Part shown: positions 54,848 through 64,000 of the stretch, piece by piece
Layout: every line of letters starts with the position of its first letter
How positions within the stretch are numbered: position 1 is the first letter of the stretch
Assembly: GCF_001641265.1 (NCBI RefSeq)
Contig: NW_020167543.1
Span: 459,501-523,500, forward strand
Length of the DNA stretch: 64,000 bases
Origin: Pseudogymnoascus destructans
Taxonomy: Eukaryota > Ascomycota > Leotiomycetes > Thelebolales > Thelebolaceae
Reading direction: 5' to 3'
Made by a program: the position numbers and the translations under genes
The notes under the pieces: model-generated
What the model saw: only the letters and a program-made list of their open reading frames with translations
Databases searched by the model: none
Told to the model about the DNA's origin: nothing

Positions 54848-56722
54848 ATGATGCTCCTCAGCCCTGCGGTCATTTTGGCTGTCGCCGCCGTCGTTACAGC
54901 TACCACCCCAGGTCCCACACAGTGTGATCCCAAGACCTCCGCTATCCCGGCCTGTGCCGTAAGGTTCCTTGCCGCCTCTTTATGAGAAATTCTGGCTGAC
55001 CAAGCCTCACAGACTGGATGCATTATCAGTGCCGGCGAACAGTTTGGCTGTACCAAAGAGGACTATTGGTGTCAGTGCAAGCCTGACACATACGCCAACA
55101 TCAATGGAGCTGCAATAAACTGCGTCCTTGGTGCCTGTGGCCTTGACGGCGCTCTGCCTGTCCTCAACGCAGCTAATGCCGTATGCGCTTGCGCATCTGA
55201 GTATCCATCTCCAACGAGCACTGCTGCCCCGACATCTACCGACCCTCCTGTCGTAACCACGGATCCACCTGTCATAACCACGGATAAGGCTACCCCCACA
55301 ACCGGCTCGCCGTCGTGCGTGGTTACCCCAGGCCCGACCCAATGTGATGCGTCGGCCTCGGCGATCCCTCCTTGCGCAACTGACTGCATTATCAGCGCGG
55401 GTGCTCAATTCGGCTGCTCTAAGCTCGACTTCAGGTGCCAGTGTGAGCCTGACACATATGCCAACATCAACGGAGCTGCATTAAACTGCGTCCTTGGCGC
55501 CTGTGGTCTCGACGGTGCTCTCCCCGTACTTAGTGCAGCTAACGCTGTGTGCGACTGCGCATCGTCTTACCCTACGGTTCCTTGCACAGGTGGCCCCGAG
55601 CCAACTACTGGGCCACCCACGGACACCACCACTGGCCCCGGTACTACGGAAGCAACCCCAACTTCAACCGCGGAGCCAACCACAGACAAGCCAACCACAG
55701 AGCAAACGCCAACTACTACAGGCGGCACGCCTTGCACCGTCGCTCCCGGCCCAACCCAATGTGATGCGTCGGCCTCGGCGATCCCTCCTTGCGCAACTGA
55801 CTGCATTATCAGCGCGGGTGCTCAATTCGGCTGCTCTAAGCTCGACTTCAGGTGCCAGTGTGAGCCTGACACATATGCCAGCATCAACGGAGCTGCATTA
55901 AACTGCGTCCTTGGCGCCTGTGGTCTCGACGGTGCTCTCCCCGTACTTAGTGCAGCTAACGCTGTGTGTGCGTGCGCTTCAGAGTACGCTGCGCCTTCTT
56001 GCACCGGAGGACCAACTATCACAACAACTGGTACAGGCGGTCCAGACACTACGACAACTGGCGGCCCGGACACGACGACTACTGGTCCAGGCGGCCCAGG
56101 CACCACGACAACTAGTACAGGCGGCCCGGTGACAACCCCACCTCCAACTGGCACTGGAACTGGCACACCGTGCTCCGCGACACCAGGCCCAACTCAATGC
56201 GATGCCTCCGCCTCTGCAATCCCACCATGTGCAACTGACTGCATTAAAAGCGCTGGTGCTCAATTTGGCTGCTCGGAGCTCGACTTCTGGTGTCAGTGCG
56301 AGCCTGCCACCTACTCTAAGATTAATGGCGCCGCGCTAGACTGTGTGCTGGCCGGATGTGGCATTGACAAGGCTCCAGCCGTGCTTGAAGCCGCTAACGC
56401 TGTCTGCGCTTGCGCTACCTCGTATCCTCAGCCAACTTGCACTGGAGGTGGCGGCTCTGGAAATGGAAACGGCAGCGGCAGCGGCTCAGGCAGTGGAAGT
56501 GGAAGTGGAAGTGGCTCAGGTAGTGGAAGTGGAAGCGGCTCGGGAGGTGGAAGTGGCAGTGGTTCTGGAAGTGGTAGCGGCAGCGGCACCGGAAGCGGCT
56601 CTGGCAGTGGTGGCGGAGGTGTCATAACCCCAGTCCCATCCAGCGCATCCGGCCTCCAGTCATTGATGGTTACCATGACCGCCATCTTTGTCACTGCCGG
56701 CATCTTCGCTATCGCTTGGTAA
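54848..56722 (+). CDS. Four-repeat CFEM cell-surface protein, GPI-anchor type
   Basis: Exons 54848-54958 and 55013-56722 (intron 54 bases, GTAAGG ... CACAG) give 606 residues. A signal peptide (LLSPAVILAVAAVVTA) is followed by four Cys-rich CFEM-type units, beginning near 54905 (unit 1, which contains the intron), 55330, 55745 and 56185. Each shows AIPPCATDC ... GC-x6-CQC ... CVLGACG ... VCxC. The Asp before CQC (KLDFRCQC), which binds haem iron in studied family members, is kept in units 2-4. Thr/Pro linkers separate the units, then comes a long Gly-Ser repeat and a C-terminal hydrophobic tail (LMVTMTAIFVTAGIFAIAW) typical of a GPI signal. CFEM proteins act in haem/iron uptake, adhesion or host interaction; which one applies here is unknown. 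Confidence 0.93.
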
Positions 56723-57931
56723 AACTTATAATGTCAAGTTCTGACACAAGTGAGCCCTGGAACGGGTCTCACGGTTTCTAATTCTACGGCGGAATTTTTA
56801 TAATATGGATACAGTATATATACACTTCTTCACTACCAGTTGATGCGCTATATTGAAATTTCACTGTGACTTTCACTGTGACTTATGGTATTTAAAATGA
56901 CTTTCAGTAGATGTTGTGGAAGTGTGTTTCCAGGATATCCAATTTCTATTTCTGATTTTGACAAAAATAGTATTTAATACTGCTACGCTCCATATATTTT
57001 GGGCTTATACACAGAGTGGGGAACTCCCCAAGTTCGAGCTCATTTTGCCAAAATAAGGCTCCGAGTCTTTTCTTTCCTGATTTGGCAAAACGGGAGCTAC
57101 ACTCCGATATTTCTTCATCTGGCAGATGTGATGTCAAAGTTCAAAGTCTTCCACGTGATATATTCGAGTTTCTCCAATGTAAATAGGATTAGCAGCTTCC
57201 TGTCGCAGGACCTCGGGGGTTGGGGTTGCATATATCGAGGCGCTAGACAAGATCGCATCGTCGACGTCGTCGATGTTGTTCGCGATAGATGTTGTTGGGG
57301 AAGCAGCTGGTCGGGTCCAAGCTGCCGGCGAAGCGAACAATGATGCGATGAAGCTGAATCGTTCGCTATTCGTGGGAAAACAAAAGAGTCGTTCTTGCCG
57401 CATACGGTTTCACTACTTGGAGATGTGACGACGAATCTCCGTGTGAATTGAAGATGCTGAAACTGGCAATACCCCAGTGTAGTATGCTCTTTGTGGGTAT
57501 ATGGGCGAGATATCGGCACCGCGCTTGGACCGACCCAACATCTCGAAACCCCGAACCTCACAACGGCGATGAGACGTCGCATCTCACTCACCCTCGATGG
57601 TGGGATTGTCTAAATTGGATATTCGGGCTTTAAATTTCACCCCCACGAATCATTGGCGAATGAAAATGCATGTGGCGTTTGGCGTCTCAATTCTAGTCTG
57701 ATCTCGCCTAGAGTCCGATCTGAGGCCTCTTGTCCGTCACTCGTCACTGTAATATCTCTTTTTTTCTTCAGCCGCGCTCACTTCTTCATTTCCAGTCCAA
57801 GCAATTACCAACTTTTCGTCTTCTTCTTCTCTCGCATCGCGACTGTGGTGTCGTTTTTAATCCACAATTTTATCCATTTGACATATACCACCTCACGTCA
57901 ACAACCTTCAACGAACCCCAAAAAATACACC
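56723..57931. other. Intergenic region
   Basis: 1.2 kb without a supported gene. Open frames here are short and lack motifs. From about 57740 the plus strand is CT-rich (tctctttttttcttc), the usual fungal promoter/leader composition ahead of the next gene. Confidence 0.5.
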
Positions 57932-58426
57932 ATGCAGCTCTCAATCTCCACCATTGGGCTCTACGCAACCCTCTCCCTCACAGTCTCGGCCTTGCCGCTT
58001 TCATCCCGTGCTCTGACTTCTTAGGCATACAACGACCTGTCCATCAGTGCTGGGCAGGCCGGAGATGCACAGGCAAAGGCCCTGGCCAAGATCAGCATCG
58101 ACAGCACCTCCGACCTCGCCAATGTCAGCAAAGCAGAGCTACAGATTGTCAAGAAGGTGGCGATCCAGGTACGCGGCCGCACACACCCACTCTATTTACC
58201 CTTCCCGCATCGAGACTAAAATTGATTATAGAACGGCAAAATAAAGAACAAGGTTCTGAAGCTCTCTGCCGCAGTTCTGGCCCTTCAGATCCAGGAGGTG
58301 CAGGGTGACAGCAGTGTTGCGTCGAAATTGGCAGTAGAGCAGAAGAAGCTGAACAACAACATTGCGTTGGACACAAAGGCTGCCGGCCAAGACAGCACTG
58401 CGGTTTCTTTCGATGGGACTTCCTAA
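57932..58426 (+). pseudogene. Small secreted protein gene with an in-frame TAG
   Basis: Exons 57932-58168 and 58232-58426, intron 63 bases (GTACGC ... TATAG). MQLSISTIGLYATLSLTVSA is a clear signal peptide ending near ALPLSSRALTS. A TAG follows at 58022-58024, and the same frame continues AYNDLSISAGQAGDAQAKAL, then NGKIKNKVLKLSAAVLALQI to a TAA. Total about 143 codons. A single CAG to TAG change would explain it. Splicing out the TAG would need a weak GTCTCG donor and a 42-base intron, which I think less likely. The mature part is Ala/Lys/Ser-rich without Cys, of a fungal small-secreted-protein type whose role is unknown. Confidence 0.7.
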
Positions 58427-59043
58427 ATATTTGAATGTAGTTGAAGGGATGGAACGGGAGGGTGCTTGGGACTTCCCAGATGCATCGTATCCAGGTTGGA
58501 ATTTGGATTGTATGTATTATGCTGAGAGAGGTAAGATAAGATGACAAAGCGAGGTTTTTGTAGAAAATATCAATATACTTGTTTTCTGGAATAGTAGAGG
58601 CCAACTGTGAAGATGAAAAGGTTGGGATTTGAGGCTTGACGCGCGAGTATTGGAGTTCAGAAGTGAAGATGTCGACGAAGAAAGGAAGGAAGGGGCCGAG
58701 GTTTCAGAACCAAGCATTGCGAGCCTGGTTGTCTTGCCGATTTAGCCAAGAAGAGCTTCATGCAGCAGCCAGCCTTATGAGATGAGATCAGCCGCACCCT
58801 ACGCCCCTTTTCGCGATTCCCGGTAGATCTGGTGAGACTGCCTCAAGATAAATAATAAATAATAAATCACTCAAAAGACCCTTGAACTTGCGGTGCACCG
58901 TTCAATCTTCACTCCTATCATCCGATCAAAATCGCACGATATTCACTACATCATGAGCCCTCACCCCAGACAGACATCTTTTCTACACTGATGCCTTGCG
59001 CCATCTATCCAAAACCACATAATATCTGATCTGACTGATCGAA
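58427..59043. other. Intergenic region
   Basis: Nothing coding is supported. An ataaataataaataataaat run lies near 58846-58866. Confidence 0.45.
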
Positions 59044-60641
59044 ATGTCAGGCGGGACGTTCGCCTTCTTTCGTTTCTCTGTTATATTATTGCTAGTCAAC
59101 TTGGCCTGGACCGCCAGATCCAACAGCCTGCTGGTACACAAACATGCCGCGGAGCTCCTCGGGCCCCAATTCAACTCCAATATTGACCGTGGGGAGCGGG
59201 AAATATACATTGGGGTTCGTTCAAACTTCTCTACAATTATTTGGCATATACTGACGCGTACAACAAGTTGATTTTTTGCTTCTGGTACGATATAGTTGCC
59301 TGGGTCCTATCAATCCTCGACTCATGCGTTTTACTCGTTTACATGGGTTTAATAGACCTGGGCGTCGTCGCTGCTTTGATTCCCGCAGTCTACTGGCAGA
59401 GCACTTACATACCCCGCTGGAAAAGCGCCTGTAAAAGTGCCACTTCGTGGCAGGTGTCAAATGCCTCCGACGAATCTTGGTTTACTGTCCTAGCGAAGCT
59501 CCAAAAACCTGCCGACCCGGATCCAAAGGGTTGTTGTGAGAAATACGTGGAAACCTGGATATTTACTGTTGCTGTGATGTGAGTATTGCTGGCATTACGC
59601 ATATTTGTTTATCTCAGCATCCCCGGAGAATTACCTTACTGACTGAGTTTCATATATCGCAGAGTTATATTCTCGATTTTTGGCATTTTAAACATTCTTG
59701 CTGGTGCCCGAAACCAGTTATTCACTTTATACGGACTTAAAAGACCGTGGAGCACGGATATGATACGGAACAGAACTTTCTTGCGTACACTGCTTAAGTA
59801 CCTACTGTTGCCATTCTACATTATCTGGCACTTCTTCGTCTTTCCTAGAACAAGGGCAAAGTGGTATTTCTGCTATCGCTACTGTGTAAAGGTGATATAC
59901 AGGCACAGAGGACGCCGCTCATCATCGACGGCAAGGTTAGTTCAGGACAACCCGCCATACGAGAACAATACCATCTTCCGGGACACATATTCGGATCGCC
60001 TATCTCGGCTGCTGATTCTCGACATCTCAACATTGATTGCTTCTAACCTGCACTATACCGATATTCAAAGTCTCAGTTTGGCCTCAAGCCACATCCGGGA
60101 GACTCTCTTCCCAACTGGGAACATCAGACACCACACGGCGCATTTTCGACTGAACAGTTGTAACCTGACTGGGAAGACGAGATGCTGGCACTGCCAAATC
60201 CAGTTATGTGATGTAAGATAGCATTCCGTCCCGTCCAGTTACTGAGTATGGAACATCCATCTAAGAATTCTGCAGGGTTGTGGATTTGAGCGCGAACTCC
60301 GTGACACACCAACTTCTCTCCACCTAGAAGACTGCAAACCCCGCTGCACGACGTGCTACAAGGATACCACCTCCGGGCAGAGTAGCTGTAAATGCAGACC
60401 GTACCTCACAAAACAAATGGTCTGCGTGAATTGCCGCAAACTCCCAAGTGAGGTGCTGGTCACTCATCGCGATGCTCGGGATCGGGCCAAGCTGGAACGG
60501 TCGCTGATGCAGCCAGTACCCTGCTCGCACTGCGGGGCCGGTTTGGAAACGGACGGGCCGCGTTGGTGGGTGTGCACTAGGTGCGAGAGAGAATGTGCAA
60601 ACCATATTCATCCTGGTTGGGCTCCAAAGTCGGCGGTTTAG
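59044..60641 (+). CDS. Membrane protein with F-box-like segment and Cys-rich C-terminus
   Basis: Exons 59044-59214, 59268-59578, 59663-60212 and 60276-60641 give 465 residues. Introns have GTTCGT/CAAG, GTGAGT/GCAG and GTAAGA/GCAG ends, and intron 1 has a good branch site (tactgac). The N-terminus has a hydrophobic segment (FSVILLLVNLAWTA). Further segments are WYDIVAWVLSILDSCVLLVY and YLLLPFYIIWHFFVF. Then comes an F-box-like LLILDISTLIASNLHYTDI, followed by about twelve Cys in pairs (CWHCQIQLC, CTTCY, CKC, CVNC, CSHC, CTRCEREC) that could bind several zinc ions. I know this layout only as an uncharacterised fungal family, and the substrate or partner is unknown. Confidence 0.75.
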
Positions 60642-60776
60642 TTTCGAGTTTCTGGGGCACGGCGCATTACACGAACATGGCGGTGGGTGTGCACGAGAGA
60701 ATGTGCAAACATCCATCGTAGTTGGGCTCCAAGGTCGGCGGTTTGGCTTTGAGTTTCTGGAGCACGGCGCATTATT
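60565..60776 (+). repeat. Direct duplication of the gene's 3' end
   Basis: 60565-60670, which includes the last codons of the preceding gene (from GWWVC-like WWVCTRC to the stop), is repeated with differences at 60682-60776 (ggtgggtgtgcac to ggcgcatta). The second copy lacks a few bases and is not coding. Confidence 0.7.
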
Positions 60777-61470
60777 TTGATTAACGAACACGAACAGAAA
60801 TGTTAAGACAAAGATATGGCATCAAGATCTTGATGAACCGGAGTTGAAGGACACAATCCCTTTTCAGGCGCAACGTTGAGATTAGACTTCAAATTTCAGG
60901 ACTCGGTGGGCTATAGATAGGCTGCGCACTACTCGCTCAATACTCGGCTCACTCGCTCAGTGGGTTACTCAGCTGGGTGAGTAGCTGAACCTTTTACTCG
61001 ACTCGGTGAGTGAGGTCAATACTCAGTTACTCTGTAAAAACCCGGTGAGTACTCGGCTATCACGTGTAAGATTTATGCATCATGTGAACAGTCCCTCATA
61101 CGATTAATACTGTTTTATGGTTAAGTTAAAGTATTACATCTATTAGCATCACTCTCGCCATCTCTAGTAAGCTGTGAGAACGAATCATGTATATTCCTCT
61201 ATCTAAGTACCATGATTATCAGAAGATTATTAGAACGCTATTATCTATTATATATGCTTAAGAACATCCCTCCACCTTGCTTGATGAGGCCGGCCAGACC
61301 TACTAATACCTAAAGTATTTATAGGGTCTTGATGAGGATCCTCGACTGAGCGGAACGAGCTATGAGTCAAGATAACTGTGTATAGAACTTGTTCATAAAA
61401 TGTCTCTTGTGTGAGAATATGATCTTATTATAGGTATTAACCTACATAATTCTGGTAATAATCTGGTAAT
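60777..61470. other. Gene-free region with CTCGG/GTGAGT short repeats
   Basis: 60925-61060 is made of scattered copies of actcgctc, actcggctc and ggtgagtactcgg in both orientations. Nothing coding is supported. Confidence 0.5.
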
Positions 61471-61870
61471 CCTTACTTGTTGAGGTTGCATTTGATTGAT
61501 TCGCATTTGATAGAGACTATCCTTCCCATCTGTGACTTCTTTTTGCAAATGTCTGATGCAAGATGTGTTGCCATAGACTTTGGGCCAGCAGACTTGATTG
61601 CAGGATGCGTAAGGGCCTTCGAACAATAAGTACAAATAACACATGGTTCTCCAGAAAGCCGGTCTGCTCCTTGGTGATAACTTCTCCAGTATTGAGAACT
61701 CCAGTTGGTTGAATCCCATGCAATCTTCATAAGGAGTTTTGTAGTATGATCTGAGTGTTGTTCATACCATCGTGATAGCTTCCACCACTCAATGAATATA
61801 TCGTGTGTATCCTTAGTCCATTTGACGAATTGGTTTAACTTGCCAATATATTCAAGGCCTGCAGGGACTT

Positions 61871-62119
61871 TGTAAGGATGCCTGTCCCTCAGTGATGGAA
61901 AGGATCTGAGTCGGGCAGGTTACGGTCACATGATAAGAGTTAAGGCAGGTTAGCTGAGTCGGACCCGTTTCGGGTACTTAAGGAGATTGACCCAACGGGG
62001 GTTCCTCTCTTCATCTTTTTTGTATCCTTCGTAGTAGACCTATAGGATAGCATCCGTTTAGCCTCTGACTCGCACTCTCATATGCTATTACTGTGAGCTG
62101 GGTGCCCTGTGTCCTTACA
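61871..62119 (+). mobile_element. Solo LTR (249 bp) of the element 2 family
   Basis: TGTAAGGATGCC ... GTGTCCTTACA with GACTT at 61866-61870 and 62120-62124. The last ~150 bases match the LTR of element 2; about 120 bases are missing or replaced in the first half. Confidence 0.92.
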
Positions 62120-63283
62120 GACTTGATTTAATGAGGATAGTCGTTGAGAAGACGGAAAAGAGTCTGAGAATACTGTCAGAATCAAACAACTCTGAGTATT
62201 GAGATGGCATTTGGCAAATTGCTCGATTATCAGAAGGTTACCAGAAGTCTGGCTACGATGAAGTACTTAAATACCTGGTTTTCCAACGCGAAAGGTACTC
62301 CAGCGCTATAACTTTAGCAACTCAAGTTCTCCTCTACTCTAGCTCCAGGAACAACATATCCTGTGCAGCTGATACCTTAGCCCACTTTTCCTTATCAAAC
62401 TTCTTAGAGTAGACAAGTAAGAACGCCTCTTTGAAGCTAGAACTATGAGTGGATATTTGCAACCATCCATTGTCGACAAGATTGTAAGACTTTGGGTACC
62501 ACTGCACAGGTCCTGGTAATTAGGCCCACTTTCTAAACTGCCTGCTCGTACAAACAGAAATATTTATGTGGTGGGATAACCTCGTGAAAAGTGCTATAAT
62601 AAACAATTAGTATTGCCAGAAGATTGCTAGGATGATCAGAGACGTACCCTTCCTCTACATCAATCCACGGCATATACTCAAAGAGACGCTCAGGCTTCTT
62701 TCTCAGCTTTCCAGCCTTTCTCGTATATGAGTGGATACAGCTATCCCAGAAATGTTGCCACTTGCGGAAATTGGACTCTTCATGGGCCTATCAACTATTA
62801 GTATCACCAGAAGATTACCAGATTATGAGGTAGCATACATCAATGTGCGCTTGAGTTAAGAGAGCCTGGGTGCTAGTGATCTCTTCATCGGAAAGCTCAT
62901 CTGGTAGAACAGCCTCGTCATTTAAAATATCTCGCGCTGTAACATAAGCTCCAACTCCAAATCGTCTTCAACCTCAGTATCTCCCATTCGCTGTTATGAT
63001 TGTCATCGATTGGAATACTTGAGATACCCTCAAATGCAGCAAGCTCAGACAGAAGTTGTTTGGGCGGAGTAGATGGTGGGGCTTGTGGAGAAGAAGAGGC
63101 GCTAATATTCTTGACTTTCTGATTCGCAATGCAAGATGCATGGGTACCCTTCTCAGTCCTGTTTATAGTTAGATTGAGGCTACCAGAGATTACCAGAAGG
63201 GACTTACCGAACACAAATACGCTCAACCTTCAATTCATTCTGTAGACGTGTCTTGTCTTCAGTAGAGGCAGCGATATACTTTG

Positions 63284-63655
63284 TGTAATGACACAGGGCA
63301 CCCAGCTCACAGTAATAGCATATGAGAGTGCGAGTTGGAGGCTAAAAGGATGCTATCCTATAGGTCTACTACGAAGGATACAAAAAAGATGAAGGGGGAA
63401 CCCCGTTAAGTTTGTTTCCTTAAGTACCCGAAACGGGCCCGACTCGGTTATCCCAACCCTAGCCCTGAACCTTCCACCGCAACAGGTCCGCATCGACCCT
63501 GAACCCTACACCCTTACCGTCCCCCACTATAGTGTAACTCGCTATGTCCTCCTCTACTGGTCCAAAACCACACCGAGTCGGATTTCATGCTTGTGGTGAC
63601 CGTAACAGCTCTGAGGCGGGTTCTTCGAGTATCTAGGTAAGGAGGCATCCTTACA
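63284..63655 (-). mobile_element. Solo LTR (372 bp) of the element 2 family
   Basis: Inverted relative to element 2, full length, with CTTTG at 63279-63283 and 63656-63660. It splits the first exon of the BED-finger gene between SAK and YIAASTEDKTRL. Confidence 0.93.
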
Positions 63656-64000
63656 CTTTGCAGACTTATATAACTTCTTTAAGTAGTAGCTCAGATCAGC
63701 ATGGTCAGCCTTGAGTGCTAAGTGAACAGCCTTCTCATCTTCAGTAAGGTTGGAGACGCAGTTGCGAGCTTTGATAGTATTCACATTAGTGGAGAGTTCT
63801 TCATGTGCCTTGAGTTTCGCCATACTAACTAAACACGTGATTAGCAGAGATCTCCAGAAGTTCTGGCTATAGAATCAAGATAATAAACTTAGTTGAAGTC
63901 CTAGAGAAGAGGTAAAGGCTCAAAAGGGAAGAAGAATGTGTAGATCGGAGAGTAACCAAGGAAGGTGGTTCTAAGGTCGTGGTTATTTTAAAGTTGCAAA

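Larger units (their letters stand above)
61473..63823 (-). pseudogene. BED-finger (hAT-transposase-like) gene, intron-rich, broken, holding two solo LTRs
   Basis: The minus strand starts at ATG 63823 (MAKLKAHEELSTNVNTIK) with a helical N-terminus. Introns are visible at 63207-63159, 62838-62788 and 62647-62594, with exons such as AHEESNFRKWQHFWDSCIH and WYPKSYNLVDNGWLQIS. Near the end is IAWDSTNWSSQYWRSY, then CVICTYCSKALTHP ... MATHLASDIC, a BED-type zinc finger as found at the start of fungal hAT transposases. Stops and shifts (near 62925, 62525, 62330) and two solo LTRs break it. No catalytic hAT core follows before 60.8 kb. The introns share a peculiar motif (see findings). The hAT assignment is inference from the BED finger. 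Confidence 0.6.

Noticed and set aside
58010..58030. TAG at 58022 as the end of an intron
   Set aside because: The only donor giving a continuous frame is GTCTCG, 42 bases upstream, which would remove the end of the signal peptide. A nonsense change is simpler, though RNA data would decide.

Overview
This is nuclear DNA of a filamentous ascomycete (Pezizomycotina). The signs are short GT-AG introns of about 50-100 bases, a kinesin-3 motor of fungal UncA/Unc104 type, CFEM-domain and F-box proteins, and pogo-, Mutator-, hAT-, Tad-, Ty1/copia- and Ty3-type transposons. I cannot name the species. No RNA gene or CRISPR array was seen.

Layout. 1-2.35 kb: broken Ty3 element. 2.5-11 kb: host genes, namely a nucleotidyltransferase-like gene and a tubulin cofactor D gene, both with several frame breaks, then a small membrane protein and an F-box protein. 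11.9-16.85 kb: an intact kinesin-3 gene. 16.97-20.5 kb: a Mutator-type MITE carrying a pogo element that itself carries a solo LTR, then a second MITE. 20.6-22 kb: a secreted thioredoxin-reductase-like flavoprotein. 22.2-53 kb: a transposon nest of Ty3 element 1, interrupted by Ty3 chromovirus element 2, fused to copia copy 1, which is split by copia copy 2, followed by Ty3 element 3, a solo LTR and a Tad-type LINE. 54.1-60.8 kb: a TTTTCCC array, a four-repeat CFEM gene, a small secreted protein gene with an in-frame stop, and a membrane/F-box/Cys-rich gene. 61.4-64 kb: a decayed BED-finger (hAT-like) gene carrying two solo LTRs.

Target-site duplications allow the nest to be ordered. Copia copy 2 (40971-47472) has two identical 91-bp LTRs and a GGGGG duplication and lies inside the polypurine tract of copia copy 1. 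Element 2 (27891-35658) is bounded by CACAG inside element 1.

The two observations I find most novel concern the retroelements. First, both copia copies and the unrelated Ty3 chromovirus carry, between pol and the 3' LTR, a gene on the opposite strand encoding a small protein with a C-x2-C ... C ... C-x2-C cysteine cluster. Second, the copia copies are studded with the palindrome CGTACG (often CCGTACGG) at roughly 130-base spacing, through coding and non-coding parts alike.
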